Source of the DNA: Paracoccaceae bacterium
GTDB taxonomy: Bacteria; Pseudomonadota; Alphaproteobacteria; Rhodobacterales; Rhodobacteraceae
Reading direction: 5' to 3'
Assembly (NCBI GenBank): GCA_024742655.1
Contig: JANSYB010000194.1
Coordinates: 1-5,559, forward strand
Length of the DNA stretch: 5,559 nt
This document shows positions 1-5,337 of the stretch, in pieces. The translations under genes and the position numbers were made by a program. A model generated the notes under the pieces. It worked only from the letters and a program-made list of their open reading frames with translations, did no database searches and was not told where the DNA came from. Numbering within the stretch: the stretch's first letter is position 1; the number at the start of each line of letters is the position of its first letter.

Positions 1-43
1 ACACGGAAAGCAGGGCGCGGCGGACAGGGGCGAGGTCGGTCAT
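1..43 (-). CDS. purH: PurH N-terminus (AICAR transformylase/IMP cyclohydrolase), partial
   Basis: Only the first 14 codons lie in the window; the rest runs off the left edge. The translated start, MTDLAPVRRALLSV, matches the usual beginning of alphaproteobacterial PurH, the bifunctional cytoplasmic enzyme that performs the last two steps of IMP synthesis (formyl transfer to AICAR, then ring closure). This stretch is the start of the IMP cyclohydrolase (MGS-like) domain. A GGAGA ribosome-binding sequence sits 5 nt before the chosen ATG. The frame stays open upstream and offers in-frame ATGs at 73 and 94, adding 10 or 17 residues, but these lack a comparable ribosome-binding site and the added residues do not look like PurH. 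I see no strong promoter in the roughly 100 bp before it. The identity rests on a short segment, so it is good but not certain. Confidence 0.82.
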   Translation of the reverse strand, partial: MTDLAPVRRALLSV

Positions 44-146
44 CAAGGTCTCCGGCAAATCAGATGGCAGCATGTGCCCTGCGGCATAAGACATCTTTGC
101 CAGAGATTGAACCGCCTAGATGTCGCGCCCTATGTCGCCCGTTGCG

Positions 147-198
147 CTAAAGCGTTTGGCGAAAAACCTGAATCACAGATTTTCGCCAAACGCTTTAG
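147..198. repeat. Perfect 19-bp inverted repeat with GAATC loop (copy 1)
   Basis: The left arm (147-165, beginning CTAAAGCGTTTGGCG) and right arm (180-198) are perfect reverse complements. They are separated by a 14-nt loop containing GAATC at 170-174. The right arm contains the TAA stop codon (195-197) of the heparinase-like gene and lies just upstream of purH, so in the minus-strand transcript it would form a very stable hairpin at the 3' end of the heparinase message. No T-tract follows the stem on either strand, so it is not a canonical intrinsic terminator. A related degenerate copy lies at 4839-4890. It looks like a dispersed extragenic palindrome of the REP-like kind. Confidence 0.9.
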
Positions 199-1937
199 TT
201 CATGCCCGAAATGCTCAGCGCGTCGGCCTGCAGATCGCGGATGCCGACTGGGGATCCTTCTGGCTTTGCCAGCGACCATCGTGTCCGGGAGGATGTTTCC
301 GTGACCCGGCCAGACAGAACGATCTGCTGCGTCGATCGCGGTTTGAGTCTGGTTTTTTCGAGATAAACACTGGGCTCAAGATGCAGTCGGCCGGAGCCGT
401 CCGACCGGAATATCCAGATTTCCCCACTTTTCAACGCAAGCGAAACCGTCGTGCCACCCATGTCGACGGCGGCATCCACGTCTGGATGCAGATGAAAGCG
501 GATGTCGAAGGTGATGCCCTGCAGTTTCGTCGCATCCAGTGTCTTGTCGAAGCGACGTTGACCGCTCTCGTCCAAAGCCAGAAGCATGTCCTCACCGGCG
601 ATGCCACGTCCATCGAAGGTCATTTCGAGTTTGCGCACATGGGTCAGACCATAGTGTTTGCGGTACCCGTCATGCGATCCCTCGAAGCGCAGCCCATCCG
701 GGGCCTGGCTGACCTCGATCCGCACGTCCCGGGGGATGTCTGTCAACAGGTCGTGTTTTTGGGGTCCGGTCCCGAGGCGGCTGCTGGACTGGCCATCCAG
801 AACCAGGGTCGAATGCGAGGGTGTTGCGCGCCCGGCCCGGCGCCAATCGGCGCCGAGATGCGCGCCCGGGCCACAGTTGACGACCACTGGCCGCCGGCCT
901 GACGTCAGTTCGAAGGCCAGTGTGGATGCATGTGCATTCGATGACGCCTTGCCGCCTGGTGGTGTGGCCGCATCGACGATCAGCGAACTTCTGCCGGCGC
1001 TCAACCGGGCAAAGCCCATCGAGAGGCCGTCAGGTGTGCGCCCTTTGACGCCGCTTGCCGCCAGCGCACTGTCCAACCGGCCTTCCAGCCCGCGACCACC
1101 GCCGTGAAACCGGGCCAACCCCCCGTCGGCATGGCGCAGGGTTCTCAGCGTGGGGCCAATCCGTTCGATGGCCGACCAATGGGCGTTTGCGGGACTGCGG
1201 CCCGACTCGCTCAGGGCGACGGCGGCCCATGTGAGCAGCGTGAAAACCTCAAGCAGTTCTTCGGGGTTGCGGGTCGGAATGCCGCCATGCGCATCGATCT
1301 GAAGACCACATTCCCGGGCAAGGGCGTTTGCTGCCGGTTCGACGTGGTCCTCCATACCTTCCAGCGAAAGCCCGGCATAGACCAACCCGGTCAGGGCCTC
1401 GAACCTGGGCAGGCCCGGTGCCGTGGCCCGCCAGCGCCGGCCCAGAAACAACGTTTGCTGCGCAATCGAGCGATAAAAGGCGTCCGATTGATCCTGATCG
1501 CGCCCCATGAGCAGGAAAATGGCATGGTTGATCCACCGGATCAGGCGACGTCCGGTCAGGTCCGGCGTCCAGCCGGGTCCACGTCCTGCGCCATACAGCG
1601 TGATCCAACGCCACAGCCAGTCTTGTGCCCGTGCCCGCGCCGGAACGTCACCGGCCGCCGCCAGATCATCCAGCCAGGCGAACCCGTGGGTTTCATTTTC
1701 GAACGCGGTATCGGGTGGATCAATATCCCACAGGTTTGTGTCGGGGGCCTGAACAAGATGGCCCGCAAAGACAAGGTTGCCCGCCGACAGCTGCTTGCCA
1801 CGCGCAAAGCTTCCGATCGTGCGCGGCTCGGGTTGTGATACGAAAGTGGTGGCATGGGCGCCGAAAGCGGCCCGGCGTGCAGCCAGGCGATTCAGAAAAC
1901 GCGAATAACGCGCAGAAAGTCTTTCGGACTGCGACAT
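195..1937 (-). CDS. Heparinase II/III family protein
   Basis: Encodes 580 residues. The N-terminal half (about 60-280) is rich in Trp and helix-forming sequence (WLWRWITLYG near 107-116, RLIRWINHAI near 131-140), as in the alpha-helical toroid of polysaccharide lyases. The C-terminal half (about 300-550) is the heparinase II/III-like beta domain, with HASTLAFEL near 336-344, a VNCGPG turn near 353-358, PSHSTLVLDG near 373-382 and FDIRFHLHPDV near 477-487. Family members cleave uronate-containing polysaccharides by beta-elimination, but substrates of the Rhodobacterales branch are unknown and activity is not shown here. No signal peptide is visible: the N-terminus (MSQSERLSARYSRFLNRLAA) is charged and amphipathic, which is odd for a lyase. 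The frame extends to a TTG at 2003, but the ATG at 1937, preceded by AGGA, gives the family-like start. It follows rsmB by 114 bp and may have its own promoter. The TAA stop lies inside the inverted repeat. Confidence 0.88.
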   Translation of the reverse strand: MSQSERLSARYSRFLNRLAARRAAFGAHATTFVSQPEPRTIGSFARGKQLSAGNLVFAGHLVQAPDTNLWDIDPPDTAFENETHGFAWLDDLAAAGDVPARARAQDWLWRWITLYGAGRGPGWTPDLTGRRLIRWINHAIFLLMGRDQDQSDAFYRSIAQQTLFLGRRWRATAPGLPRFEALTGLVYAGLSLEGMEDHVEPAANALARECGLQIDAHGGIPTRNPEELLEVFTLLTWAAVALSESGRSPANAHWSAIERIGPTLRTLRHADGGLARFHGGGRGLEGRLDSALAASGVKGRTPDGLSMGFARLSAGRSSLIVDAATPPGGKASSNAHASTLAFELTSGRRPVVVNCGPGAHLGADWRRAGRATPSHSTLVLDGQSSSRLGTGPQKHDLLTDIPRDVRIEVSQAPDGLRFEGSHDGYRKHYGLTHVRKLEMTFDGRGIAGEDMLLALDESGQRRFDKTLDATKLQGITFDIRFHLHPDVDAAVDMGGTTVSLALKSGEIWIFRSDGSGRLHLEPSVYLEKTRLKPRSTQQIVLSGRVTETSSRTRWSLAKPEGSPVGIRDLQADALSISGMN

Positions 1938-1970
1938 GGGATCCTGGCCTCGGCACGCTCTTTTTGGCGT

Positions 1971-1992
1971 TGTAGCGTGACTATAGCGTGAC
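1971..1992. repeat. Short tandem direct repeat upstream of the heparinase gene
   Basis: Two adjacent 11-bp units, TGTAGCGTGAC and TATAGCGTGAC, differ at a single base. They overlap the candidate -10 box of the heparinase promoter. An 11-bp period would put both units on roughly the same face of the helix, as for a regulator site, but two units this short could also be chance. Confidence 0.35.
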
Positions 1993-2008
1993 GCCGCGGG
2001 CAAGTCAT
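1980..2008 (-). promoter_or_regulatory. Candidate promoter for the heparinase gene
   Basis: On the minus strand, ATGACT (2008-2003; 4 of 6 to the sigma70 -35 consensus) and TATAGT (1985-1980; 5 of 6 to the -10 consensus) are separated by 17 bp. Transcription would start near 1973, leaving a leader of about 36 nt before the ATG at 1937. This would let the heparinase gene be expressed separately from rsmB. It is based on consensus matching only. Confidence 0.35.
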
Positions 2009-2019
2009 CAGGCTTTCAC

Positions 2020-2045
2020 CCTGCGCAGGCCCGTGGCGCGCGCCA
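2020..2045 (-). other. Two GC-rich palindromes just after the rsmB stop
   Basis: A 12-bp perfect palindrome, TGGCGCGCGCCA (2034-2045), and a 10-bp one, CCTGCGCAGG (2020-2029), sit 7 to 34 nt downstream of the rsmB stop codon. They could form small hairpins at the 3' end of the rsmB message. No T-run follows, so a classical intrinsic terminator is not supported. Short GC palindromes are also common by chance in DNA of this composition. Confidence 0.25.
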
Positions 2046-2051
2046 GGCGGT

Positions 2052-3317
2052 TCAGGATTTGCGAAGGCAGGCTATGTAGAACCCGTCCATTCCACCCAGC
2101 TCTGCCCAGAAATCGGGTCGCAGACGCAAGCCGCCTTCCGGGGTTTTCCAGCCCTCGTCGACACCGGGCACCATCAGCGCATCGGTGTCCGTCGTCAGCC
2201 CCTCGTGTCGCCCGAGTGCCTCCTCGATCTGTACCTCACCCTCGTCCGGCAGAAGAGAGCAGGTGCAGAACACAAGTCGCCCACCCGGCTTCAACAGGTC
2301 CAGTGCGTGATCCAGAAGTCGGGTCTGAAGCGCGATCAGCGCGCCGAACTCCGACCCGTCCTTGGCGAATGGCAGATCCGGGTGCCGCCGGATCGTGCCG
2401 GTTGCCGAACAAGGGGCGTCCAGCAGGATGGCATCGTAGGGGCCGCCTTGATGCTCGAGCGCATCGCCGGTCACGCAGTTGGCCTGCAATCCGGTCCGGT
2501 CGAGGTTTTCCTGCACCCGTCTCATCCGTTTTGCCGATATGTCCAGTGCGGTCACCTCGGCGCCCGCCGCGGCCAGTTGCAGCGTCTTGCCGCCTGGTGC
2601 GGCGCACAGGTCAAGAATGCGTTCACCAGTCTGCGGGGCGAGGATCCCGGCAGGCAGGGCCGCGGCCGCATCCTGAATCCACCATTTTCCGTCATCATAG
2701 CCCGGAAGCGCAGAGACCTGACCGGCCTCAGTCAACCGGATCGAACCCGTCGGCAAAAGTCGCCCGCCAAGGGTTTCGGCCCAGGTGGCGGCGTCATCCC
2801 GTGCGGTGATGTCGAGGGGTGCGCCGGCGAAATGCGCGGCCTCCATGGCCGAAACGGCGCCGTTCCCCCAGGCCGCGACCAAAGGATCGCGCAACCATCT
2901 GGGCAGGCGCGGGATACGCAGATCTTTCCAGGGCTTGTGACCCTCATCCGCCATGTGACGCAGCACGGCGTTCACCAGCCCCTTGAGACGGGTGTAGCGC
3001 GGATTGCGCCCTGTCAGATTGACCAGATCGGCGACAACACCGTGGGCATCCCCGCCCATGCACAGTTCGACAGTGCCAAGACGCAGGATGTTCATGACGT
3101 GAAGCTGGGGCGGCTTGCGCAACTGACGGTTCAAAAGACGATCGGCCCGATCGATTCCGCGTAGCGTATCAGTGGCCAGCCGAAGGGCGCGGGCGCGGTC
3201 CGGCGGGGCGAGCCTTTCGGTGACGCCGGACAGTTCCGACAAAAGCCGCCCGTCCTCCAGAACCTTGTCGAGCAGGGCAACTGCGGCACGGCGCGCCGGG
3301 TCCGATGGAGAATTCAT
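2052..3317 (-). CDS. rsmB: RsmB-type 16S rRNA (cytosine-C5) methyltransferase
   Basis: Encodes 421 residues, close to the 429 of E. coli RsmB (Fmu/Sun), which methylates C967 of 16S rRNA using S-adenosylmethionine. Residues 8-125 form the NusB-like RNA-binding domain (ending LKGLVNAVLRHM). The Rossmann methyltransferase domain follows, with the SAM-binding motif ILDLCAAPGGKTLQLA at 234-249 and the acidic LDI at 258-260. Motif IV is DAPCSATGTIRRHPD at 300-314, with Cys303, and motif VI is FCTCSLLPDEGE at 350-361. Cys353 is the expected nucleophile and Cys303 the residue for product release, so both catalytic cysteines are present. The end, GFYIACLRKS, is typical of the family. The ATG at 3317 has an AAGGA site 7 nt upstream. 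It is divergent from the DUF1674 gene, 68 bp away. The NOL1/NOP2/Sun family has several paralogues; the NusB domain makes RsmB the best call. Confidence 0.93.
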   Translation of the reverse strand: MNSPSDPARRAAVALLDKVLEDGRLLSELSGVTERLAPPDRARALRLATDTLRGIDRADRLLNRQLRKPPQLHVMNILRLGTVELCMGGDAHGVVADLVNLTGRNPRYTRLKGLVNAVLRHMADEGHKPWKDLRIPRLPRWLRDPLVAAWGNGAVSAMEAAHFAGAPLDITARDDAATWAETLGGRLLPTGSIRLTEAGQVSALPGYDDGKWWIQDAAAALPAGILAPQTGERILDLCAAPGGKTLQLAAAGAEVTALDISAKRMRRVQENLDRTGLQANCVTGDALEHQGGPYDAILLDAPCSATGTIRRHPDLPFAKDGSEFGALIALQTRLLDHALDLLKPGGRLVFCTCSLLPDEGEVQIEEALGRHEGLTTDTDALMVPGVDEGWKTPEGGLRLRPDFWAELGGMDGFYIACLRKS

Positions 3318-3327
3318 TTCGCATTCC

Positions 3328-3356
3328 TTGGCCTTTGGGCAAGCGCGGCGTATATC
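3328..3356 (+). promoter_or_regulatory. Candidate promoter for the DUF1674 gene
   Basis: TTGGCC (3328-3333) and TATATC (3351-3356) are spaced 17 bp apart, each 4 of 6 to the sigma70 consensus. The start of transcription would be near 3363, about 23 nt before the ATG at 3386. It lies in the 68-bp divergent gap with rsmB. No equally good minus-strand promoter for rsmB was found in the same gap. Confidence 0.35.
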
Positions 3357-3385
3357 AGGGGCAGAATGCCAAAGGAAGACCAGTC

Positions 3386-3562
3386 ATGGACAGCGACAGA
3401 AAAGACCTGCCCCCCGAGGCACAACGCGCCCTGGCCGAGGCCGAGGAACGCCGCCAGAAAGCGGCCGAACTGAACTTGCCCAAGGAGTTGGGAGGTCGTG
3501 ACGGGCCAGAGCCCGTGCGCTACGGCGATTGGGAGAAGAAGGGTCTTGCGATCGACTTCTGA
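3386..3562 (+). CDS. DUF1674 / SDHAF4-like small protein
   Basis: Encodes 58 residues. The first half is charged, helical and rich in Ala, Glu and Arg (residues about 8-28). The C-terminus is the DUF1674 signature: a KELGGRDGPEP stretch, then VRYGDWEKKGLAIDF to the end. The eukaryotic member of this family, SDHAF4 (yeast Sdh8), is a mitochondrial assembly factor that binds the flavinylated succinate dehydrogenase flavoprotein before complex II assembly. By inference the bacterial protein may assist SdhA in the cytoplasm; nothing in this window tests that and no sdh genes are present. The frame is open back to 3305, but the ATG at 3386 has an AAAGGA site 9 nt upstream and the extra N-terminal residues would overlap the rsmB start, so the short form is preferred. 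Cofactor or catalytic residues are not expected. Confidence 0.85.
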   Translation: MDSDRKDLPPEAQRALAEAEERRQKAAELNLPKELGGRDGPEPVRYGDWEKKGLAIDF

Positions 3563-3570
3563 GCCGTGTG

Positions 3571-3583
3571 TCGGCCTGGCCGA
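3571..3583. terminator. Small hairpin between convergent genes
   Basis: TCGGCCTGGCCGA is a perfect inverted repeat (TCGGCC, T, GGCCGA) filling most of the 21-bp gap between the DUF1674 stop and the stop of the oppositely oriented secreted-protein gene. The position suits a bidirectional terminator, but the stem is short and no T-tract follows on either strand, so the function is only suggested. Confidence 0.3.
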
Positions 3584-3937
3584 TTACTTCAGCACCAGAT
3601 CCGCGAATTGGCCCCGACCGCGGTCGGAAATGAAGCGCACCGTCTTGCCCTGTACCTTGACCGCCTGACAGTTCGGGCCGAGATCCCGCTCGCCCCAGTA
3701 AAGATCGCGGCAGAAGTAGCCTTTGCTCCATTGCCACGCACCCGTCACCGCGCGGCCAAAGGCCTTGCCGACGATCTGTCCGTCCGGCGTGACGGTCACG
3801 TTTATCCCGAAACGGGTTAAGTTCCGATCCGCGATCAGCGACACGAACGTGTTCTTGTCCTGCACCTCGTCGAATCCATCGGCAAGGGCAGGCTGTGCAG
3901 CCAATGCTGCGATAAGAGCGATAATTCCAAAGCGCAT
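3584..3937 (-). CDS. Small secreted protein of unknown function, next to dapB
   Basis: Encodes 117 residues. The first 19 form a clear Sec signal peptide (MRFGIIALIAALAAQPALA, with an ALA signal peptidase I site before Asp20), so the mature protein of about 98 residues is probably periplasmic. The mature part looks like a compact beta-rich domain, with VTVTPDGQIVGKAFG (about 47-61), GAWQWSKGYFCRDLYW (66-81) and a PNCQ segment. Cys76 and Cys90 are its only cysteines and could form a disulfide. I recall relatives in Rhodobacterales, some labelled 'dihydrodipicolinate reductase', probably by transfer from the neighbouring dapB. No nucleotide-binding or DapB active-site motif exists here, so that name is not supported. 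It starts 52 bp after the dapB stop in the same direction, so the two may share a transcript. A 7-bp inverted repeat directly precedes the ATG. Confidence 0.8.
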   Translation of the reverse strand: MRFGIIALIAALAAQPALADGFDEVQDKNTFVSLIADRNLTRFGINVTVTPDGQIVGKAFGRAVTGAWQWSKGYFCRDLYWGERDLGPNCQAVKVQGKTVRFISDRGRGQFADLVLK

Positions 3938-3960
3938 AGGTCAAAATCCCGTGTTGACCT
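3938..3960. promoter_or_regulatory. Inverted repeat AGGTCAA-N9-TTGACCT abutting a start codon
   Basis: Perfect 7-bp arms (3938-3944 and 3954-3960) flank a 9-nt spacer. The element ends exactly where the ATG of the secreted-protein gene begins. In the minus-strand RNA it would be a 7-bp hairpin whose loop (CACGGGATT) holds the only Shine-Dalgarno-like bases (GGGA) in front of that gene. As DNA it could equally be an operator for a dimeric regulator. The sequence is certain; the role is inferred. Confidence 0.45.
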
Positions 3961-3989
3961 AGGTGCTACGCAGCGGGATGCGCGGTGGA

Positions 3990-4808
3990 TCAGTTTTTGT
4001 TCAGGCCAAGAACATCCAGCATGTCGAATTCTCCGGGCTTGCGGCCCTGACCCCACAATGCCGCCTTGAGGGCGCCGCGCGCGAAAACGGATCTGTCCGA
4101 CGCCACGTGTCGCAGGGTGACACGTTCGCCCGTGGCCGCGAACAGAACGTCATGCTCACCGATGATGTCCCCGCCCCGAATGGCGTGAAAACCGATATGT
4201 CCGCACTCACGCTTGCCCGTGATGCCATCCCGCGCCCTGTCCGAAACGCTATCGAGATCCACGCCGCGCCCGTCGGCCGCGGCTTGTCCCAGCATGAGGG
4301 CGGTTCCGGACGGGGCATCGACCTTCTGGTTATGATGCGCCTCGATCACTTCGATATCGTAATCCTCGTCCAGTGCCGCGGCGACCTGCTTGGTCAGCTG
4401 CACCAGAAGGTTCACGCCAAGGCTCATGTTGCCGGCGCGAATTATGGTGGCATGTCGCGCGGCGGCCGAAATCTTTTTCAGATCTTCGGCGGCCAGACCG
4501 GTCGTGCCGATCACATGGACACATCGCGCCTGGGCGGCCAGCCCGGCGAATTCAACCGTTGCCGCTGGCGCGGTGAAGTCGATAACGGCATGGGCATGCG
4601 CAATCACGGGCAGGGGATCATCACTGACCACAACGCCCATTTCGGCGCCACCCATGGCAACGCCGACATCCTGCCCGATCCAGTCATGTCCGGGCCGTTC
4701 GATCACCCCGACAAGCCGGGCACGATCGGAGGCGGCCACCGTCTGAATCAGCATCTGCCCCATCCGGCCAGAGGCGCCCGTCACCACGATTCCCGGTAAG
4801 TCCGTCAT
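3990..4808 (-). CDS. dapB: 4-hydroxy-tetrahydrodipicolinate reductase
   Basis: Encodes 272 residues from this start, against 273 for E. coli DapB. It catalyses the NAD(P)H-dependent reduction of 4-hydroxy-tetrahydrodipicolinate to tetrahydrodipicolinate, in the cytoplasmic route to diaminopimelate (peptidoglycan) and lysine. The Rossmann fold starts with [19 protein letters not shown] marks the nucleotide-side loop. The active-site stretch [15 protein letters not shown] holds the catalytic His pair and Lys (159, 160 and 163 when counted from the ATG at 4811, the same numbers as in E. coli) and the substrate-binding SGT. The C-terminus [11 protein letters not shown] is typical. Two in-frame ATGs are adjacent (4811 and 4808). 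The AGGAG site gives spacings of 4 and 7 nt respectively, so 4808 is chosen, yielding MTDLPGIVV. It is divergent from rbfA and probably cotranscribed with the small secreted gene downstream. Confidence 0.95.
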   Translation of the reverse strand: MTDLPGIVVTGASGRMGQMLIQTVAASDRARLVGVIERPGHDWIGQDVGVAMGGAEMGVVVSDDPLPVIAHAHAVIDFTAPAATVEFAGLAAQARCVHVIGTTGLAAEDLKKISAAARHATIIRAGNMSLGVNLLVQLTKQVAAALDEDYDIEVIEAHHNQKVDAPSGTALMLGQAAADGRGVDLDSVSDRARDGITGKRECGHIGFHAIRGGDIIGEHDVLFAATGERVTLRHVASDRSVFARGALKAALWGQGRKPGEFDMLDVLGLNKN

Positions 4809-4820
4809 CATTCATCTCCT
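4806..4820 (-). promoter_or_regulatory. dapB ribosome-binding site with three stacked ATGs
   Basis: On the minus strand the order is AGGAG, ATG (4815-4813, out of frame), A, ATG (4811-4809), ATG (4808-4806). The Shine-Dalgarno core touches the out-of-frame ATG, which is too close to be used well. The 7-nt spacing favours the last ATG. This decides the dapB start. Confidence 0.6.
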
Positions 4821-4838
4821 GATTTGCGCCTGCCTTCC

Positions 4839-4890
4839 TTAAAGCGTTCCGCGAAAAACGGGAATCACTTCTTTTTGCCGAACCCCGGGG
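4839..4890. repeat. Degenerate inverted repeat with GAATC loop (copy 2)
   Basis: It aligns without gaps to the 147-198 element at a constant offset, with 37 of 52 identical positions. The left arm (TTAAAGCGTT, then GCGAAAAAC) and the loop GAATCAC are best kept. The outer part of the right arm has decayed into CCCCGGGG. The inner stem still pairs (4846-4857 with 4872-4883: 10 Watson-Crick pairs, one G-T and one mismatch) around a 14-nt loop with GAATC at 4862-4866. It lies in the divergent dapB-rbfA control region, where it would fall in the dapB leader if transcription starts beyond it. Confidence 0.75.
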
Positions 4891-4905
4891 CGTGCCGATC
4901 ATCGC

Positions 4906-4934
4906 TTGGCAAAGCAGGCTCGAAAGCTTAGATG
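4906..4934 (+). promoter_or_regulatory. Weak candidate promoter for rbfA
   Basis: TTGGCA (4906-4911) is 5 of 6 to the -35 consensus; 17 bp later comes TAGATG (4929-4934), only 3 of 6 to the -10 consensus. If used, transcription would begin at or next to the rbfA ATG at 4942, giving a nearly leaderless message. That would fit the lack of a recognisable Shine-Dalgarno sequence there. The prediction is weak because of the poor -10 box. Confidence 0.22.
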
Positions 4935-4941
4935 CTCACCC

Positions 4942-5337
4942 ATGGCCAAGAACAAATTCCATGACGGTCCCGGCCCTTCTCAGCGGCAGTTGCGCGTGGG
5001 CGAACTCATCCGACGGACCCTGTCGGACGTGCTGATGCGCGGGGATGTGCATGATCCTGATCTCAACCGGCTGTCCGTCACCGTCGGCGAGGTGCGCACG
5101 TCGCCCGATCTCAAGGTGGCCACGGCTTATGTCCTGCCCCTCGGGGGCCAGGGGCAGGAGGATATTCTTGATCTTCTGCGCCGGAACAAGGGTGAGTTGC
5201 GTCGCGTCGTCGGCAAGAAACTCGGCCTGAAATACGCGCCGGAACTGCGTTTTCGGATCGACGAGACATTTGACCAGCTGGATGAAACACGGCGTCTTTT
5301 CGCGCAAGAGGACGTGCGCCGGGATGTCGAGGACTAG
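4942..5337 (+). CDS. rbfA: 30S ribosome-binding factor RbfA
   Basis: Encodes 131 residues with the single KH-like fold of RbfA, which binds the immature 30S subunit, assists 16S rRNA 5'-end maturation and is important in the cold in E. coli. Diagnostic segments are [19 protein letters not shown] (13-31), [21 protein letters not shown] (44-64), [19 protein letters not shown] (86-104) and IDETFDQ (106-112). The length is usual for the family; the C-terminal tail is acidic and arginine-rich. The open frame extends upstream to a TTG at 4906, but the ATG at 4942 gives the typical MAKNKF start. No strong ribosome-binding site is seen. In many bacteria rbfA sits by infB and truB; here it is divergent from dapB and overlaps the next gene by 14 bp, an arrangement I recall for Rhodobacterales. 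Confidence 0.94.
   Translation: MAKNKFHDGPGPSQRQLRVGELIRRTLSDVLMRGDVHDPDLNRLSVTVGEVRTSPDLKVATAYVLPLGGQGQEDILDLLRRNKGELRRVVGKKLGLKYAPELRFRIDETFDQLDETRRLFAQEDVRRDVED

Noticed and set aside
44..94. Upstream in-frame ATGs extending purH
   Set aside because: The added residues do not resemble PurH and the downstream ATG at 43 has the better ribosome-binding site.
120..902. A 260-codon plus-strand open frame opposite the 3' part of the heparinase gene
   Set aside because: It begins before the inverted repeat and reads through it, has no recognisable domain or ribosome-binding site, and is best explained as a shadow.
2010..2070. An alternative frame across the rsmB stop reading QILNRLARATGLRRVKA before a stop
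   Set aside because: It suggested a frameshifted rsmB tail, but rsmB already ends with the family-typical GFYIACLRKS, so the extension is probably coincidental.
2205..3164. A 319-codon plus-strand open frame opposite rsmB
   Set aside because: Its translation shows no family motif and it mirrors the coding periodicity of rsmB, so it is a shadow.
3323..3378. Imperfect inverted repeat TTCCTTGGC / GCCAAAGGAA in the rsmB-DUF1674 gap
   Set aside because: The arms coincide with the AAGGA ribosome-binding sites of the two divergent genes, which explains the symmetry without an operator.
3961..3989. Possible terminator after dapB
   Set aside because: Only a 4-bp stem (CGCA/TGCG) can be drawn and no T-tract follows it.
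3963..4799. A 278-codon plus-strand open frame covering almost all of dapB in antisense
   Set aside because: dapB on the minus strand is unmistakable with all active-site residues. The antisense frame has no recognisable domain, and long antisense frames are expected from codon bias in GC-rich DNA.
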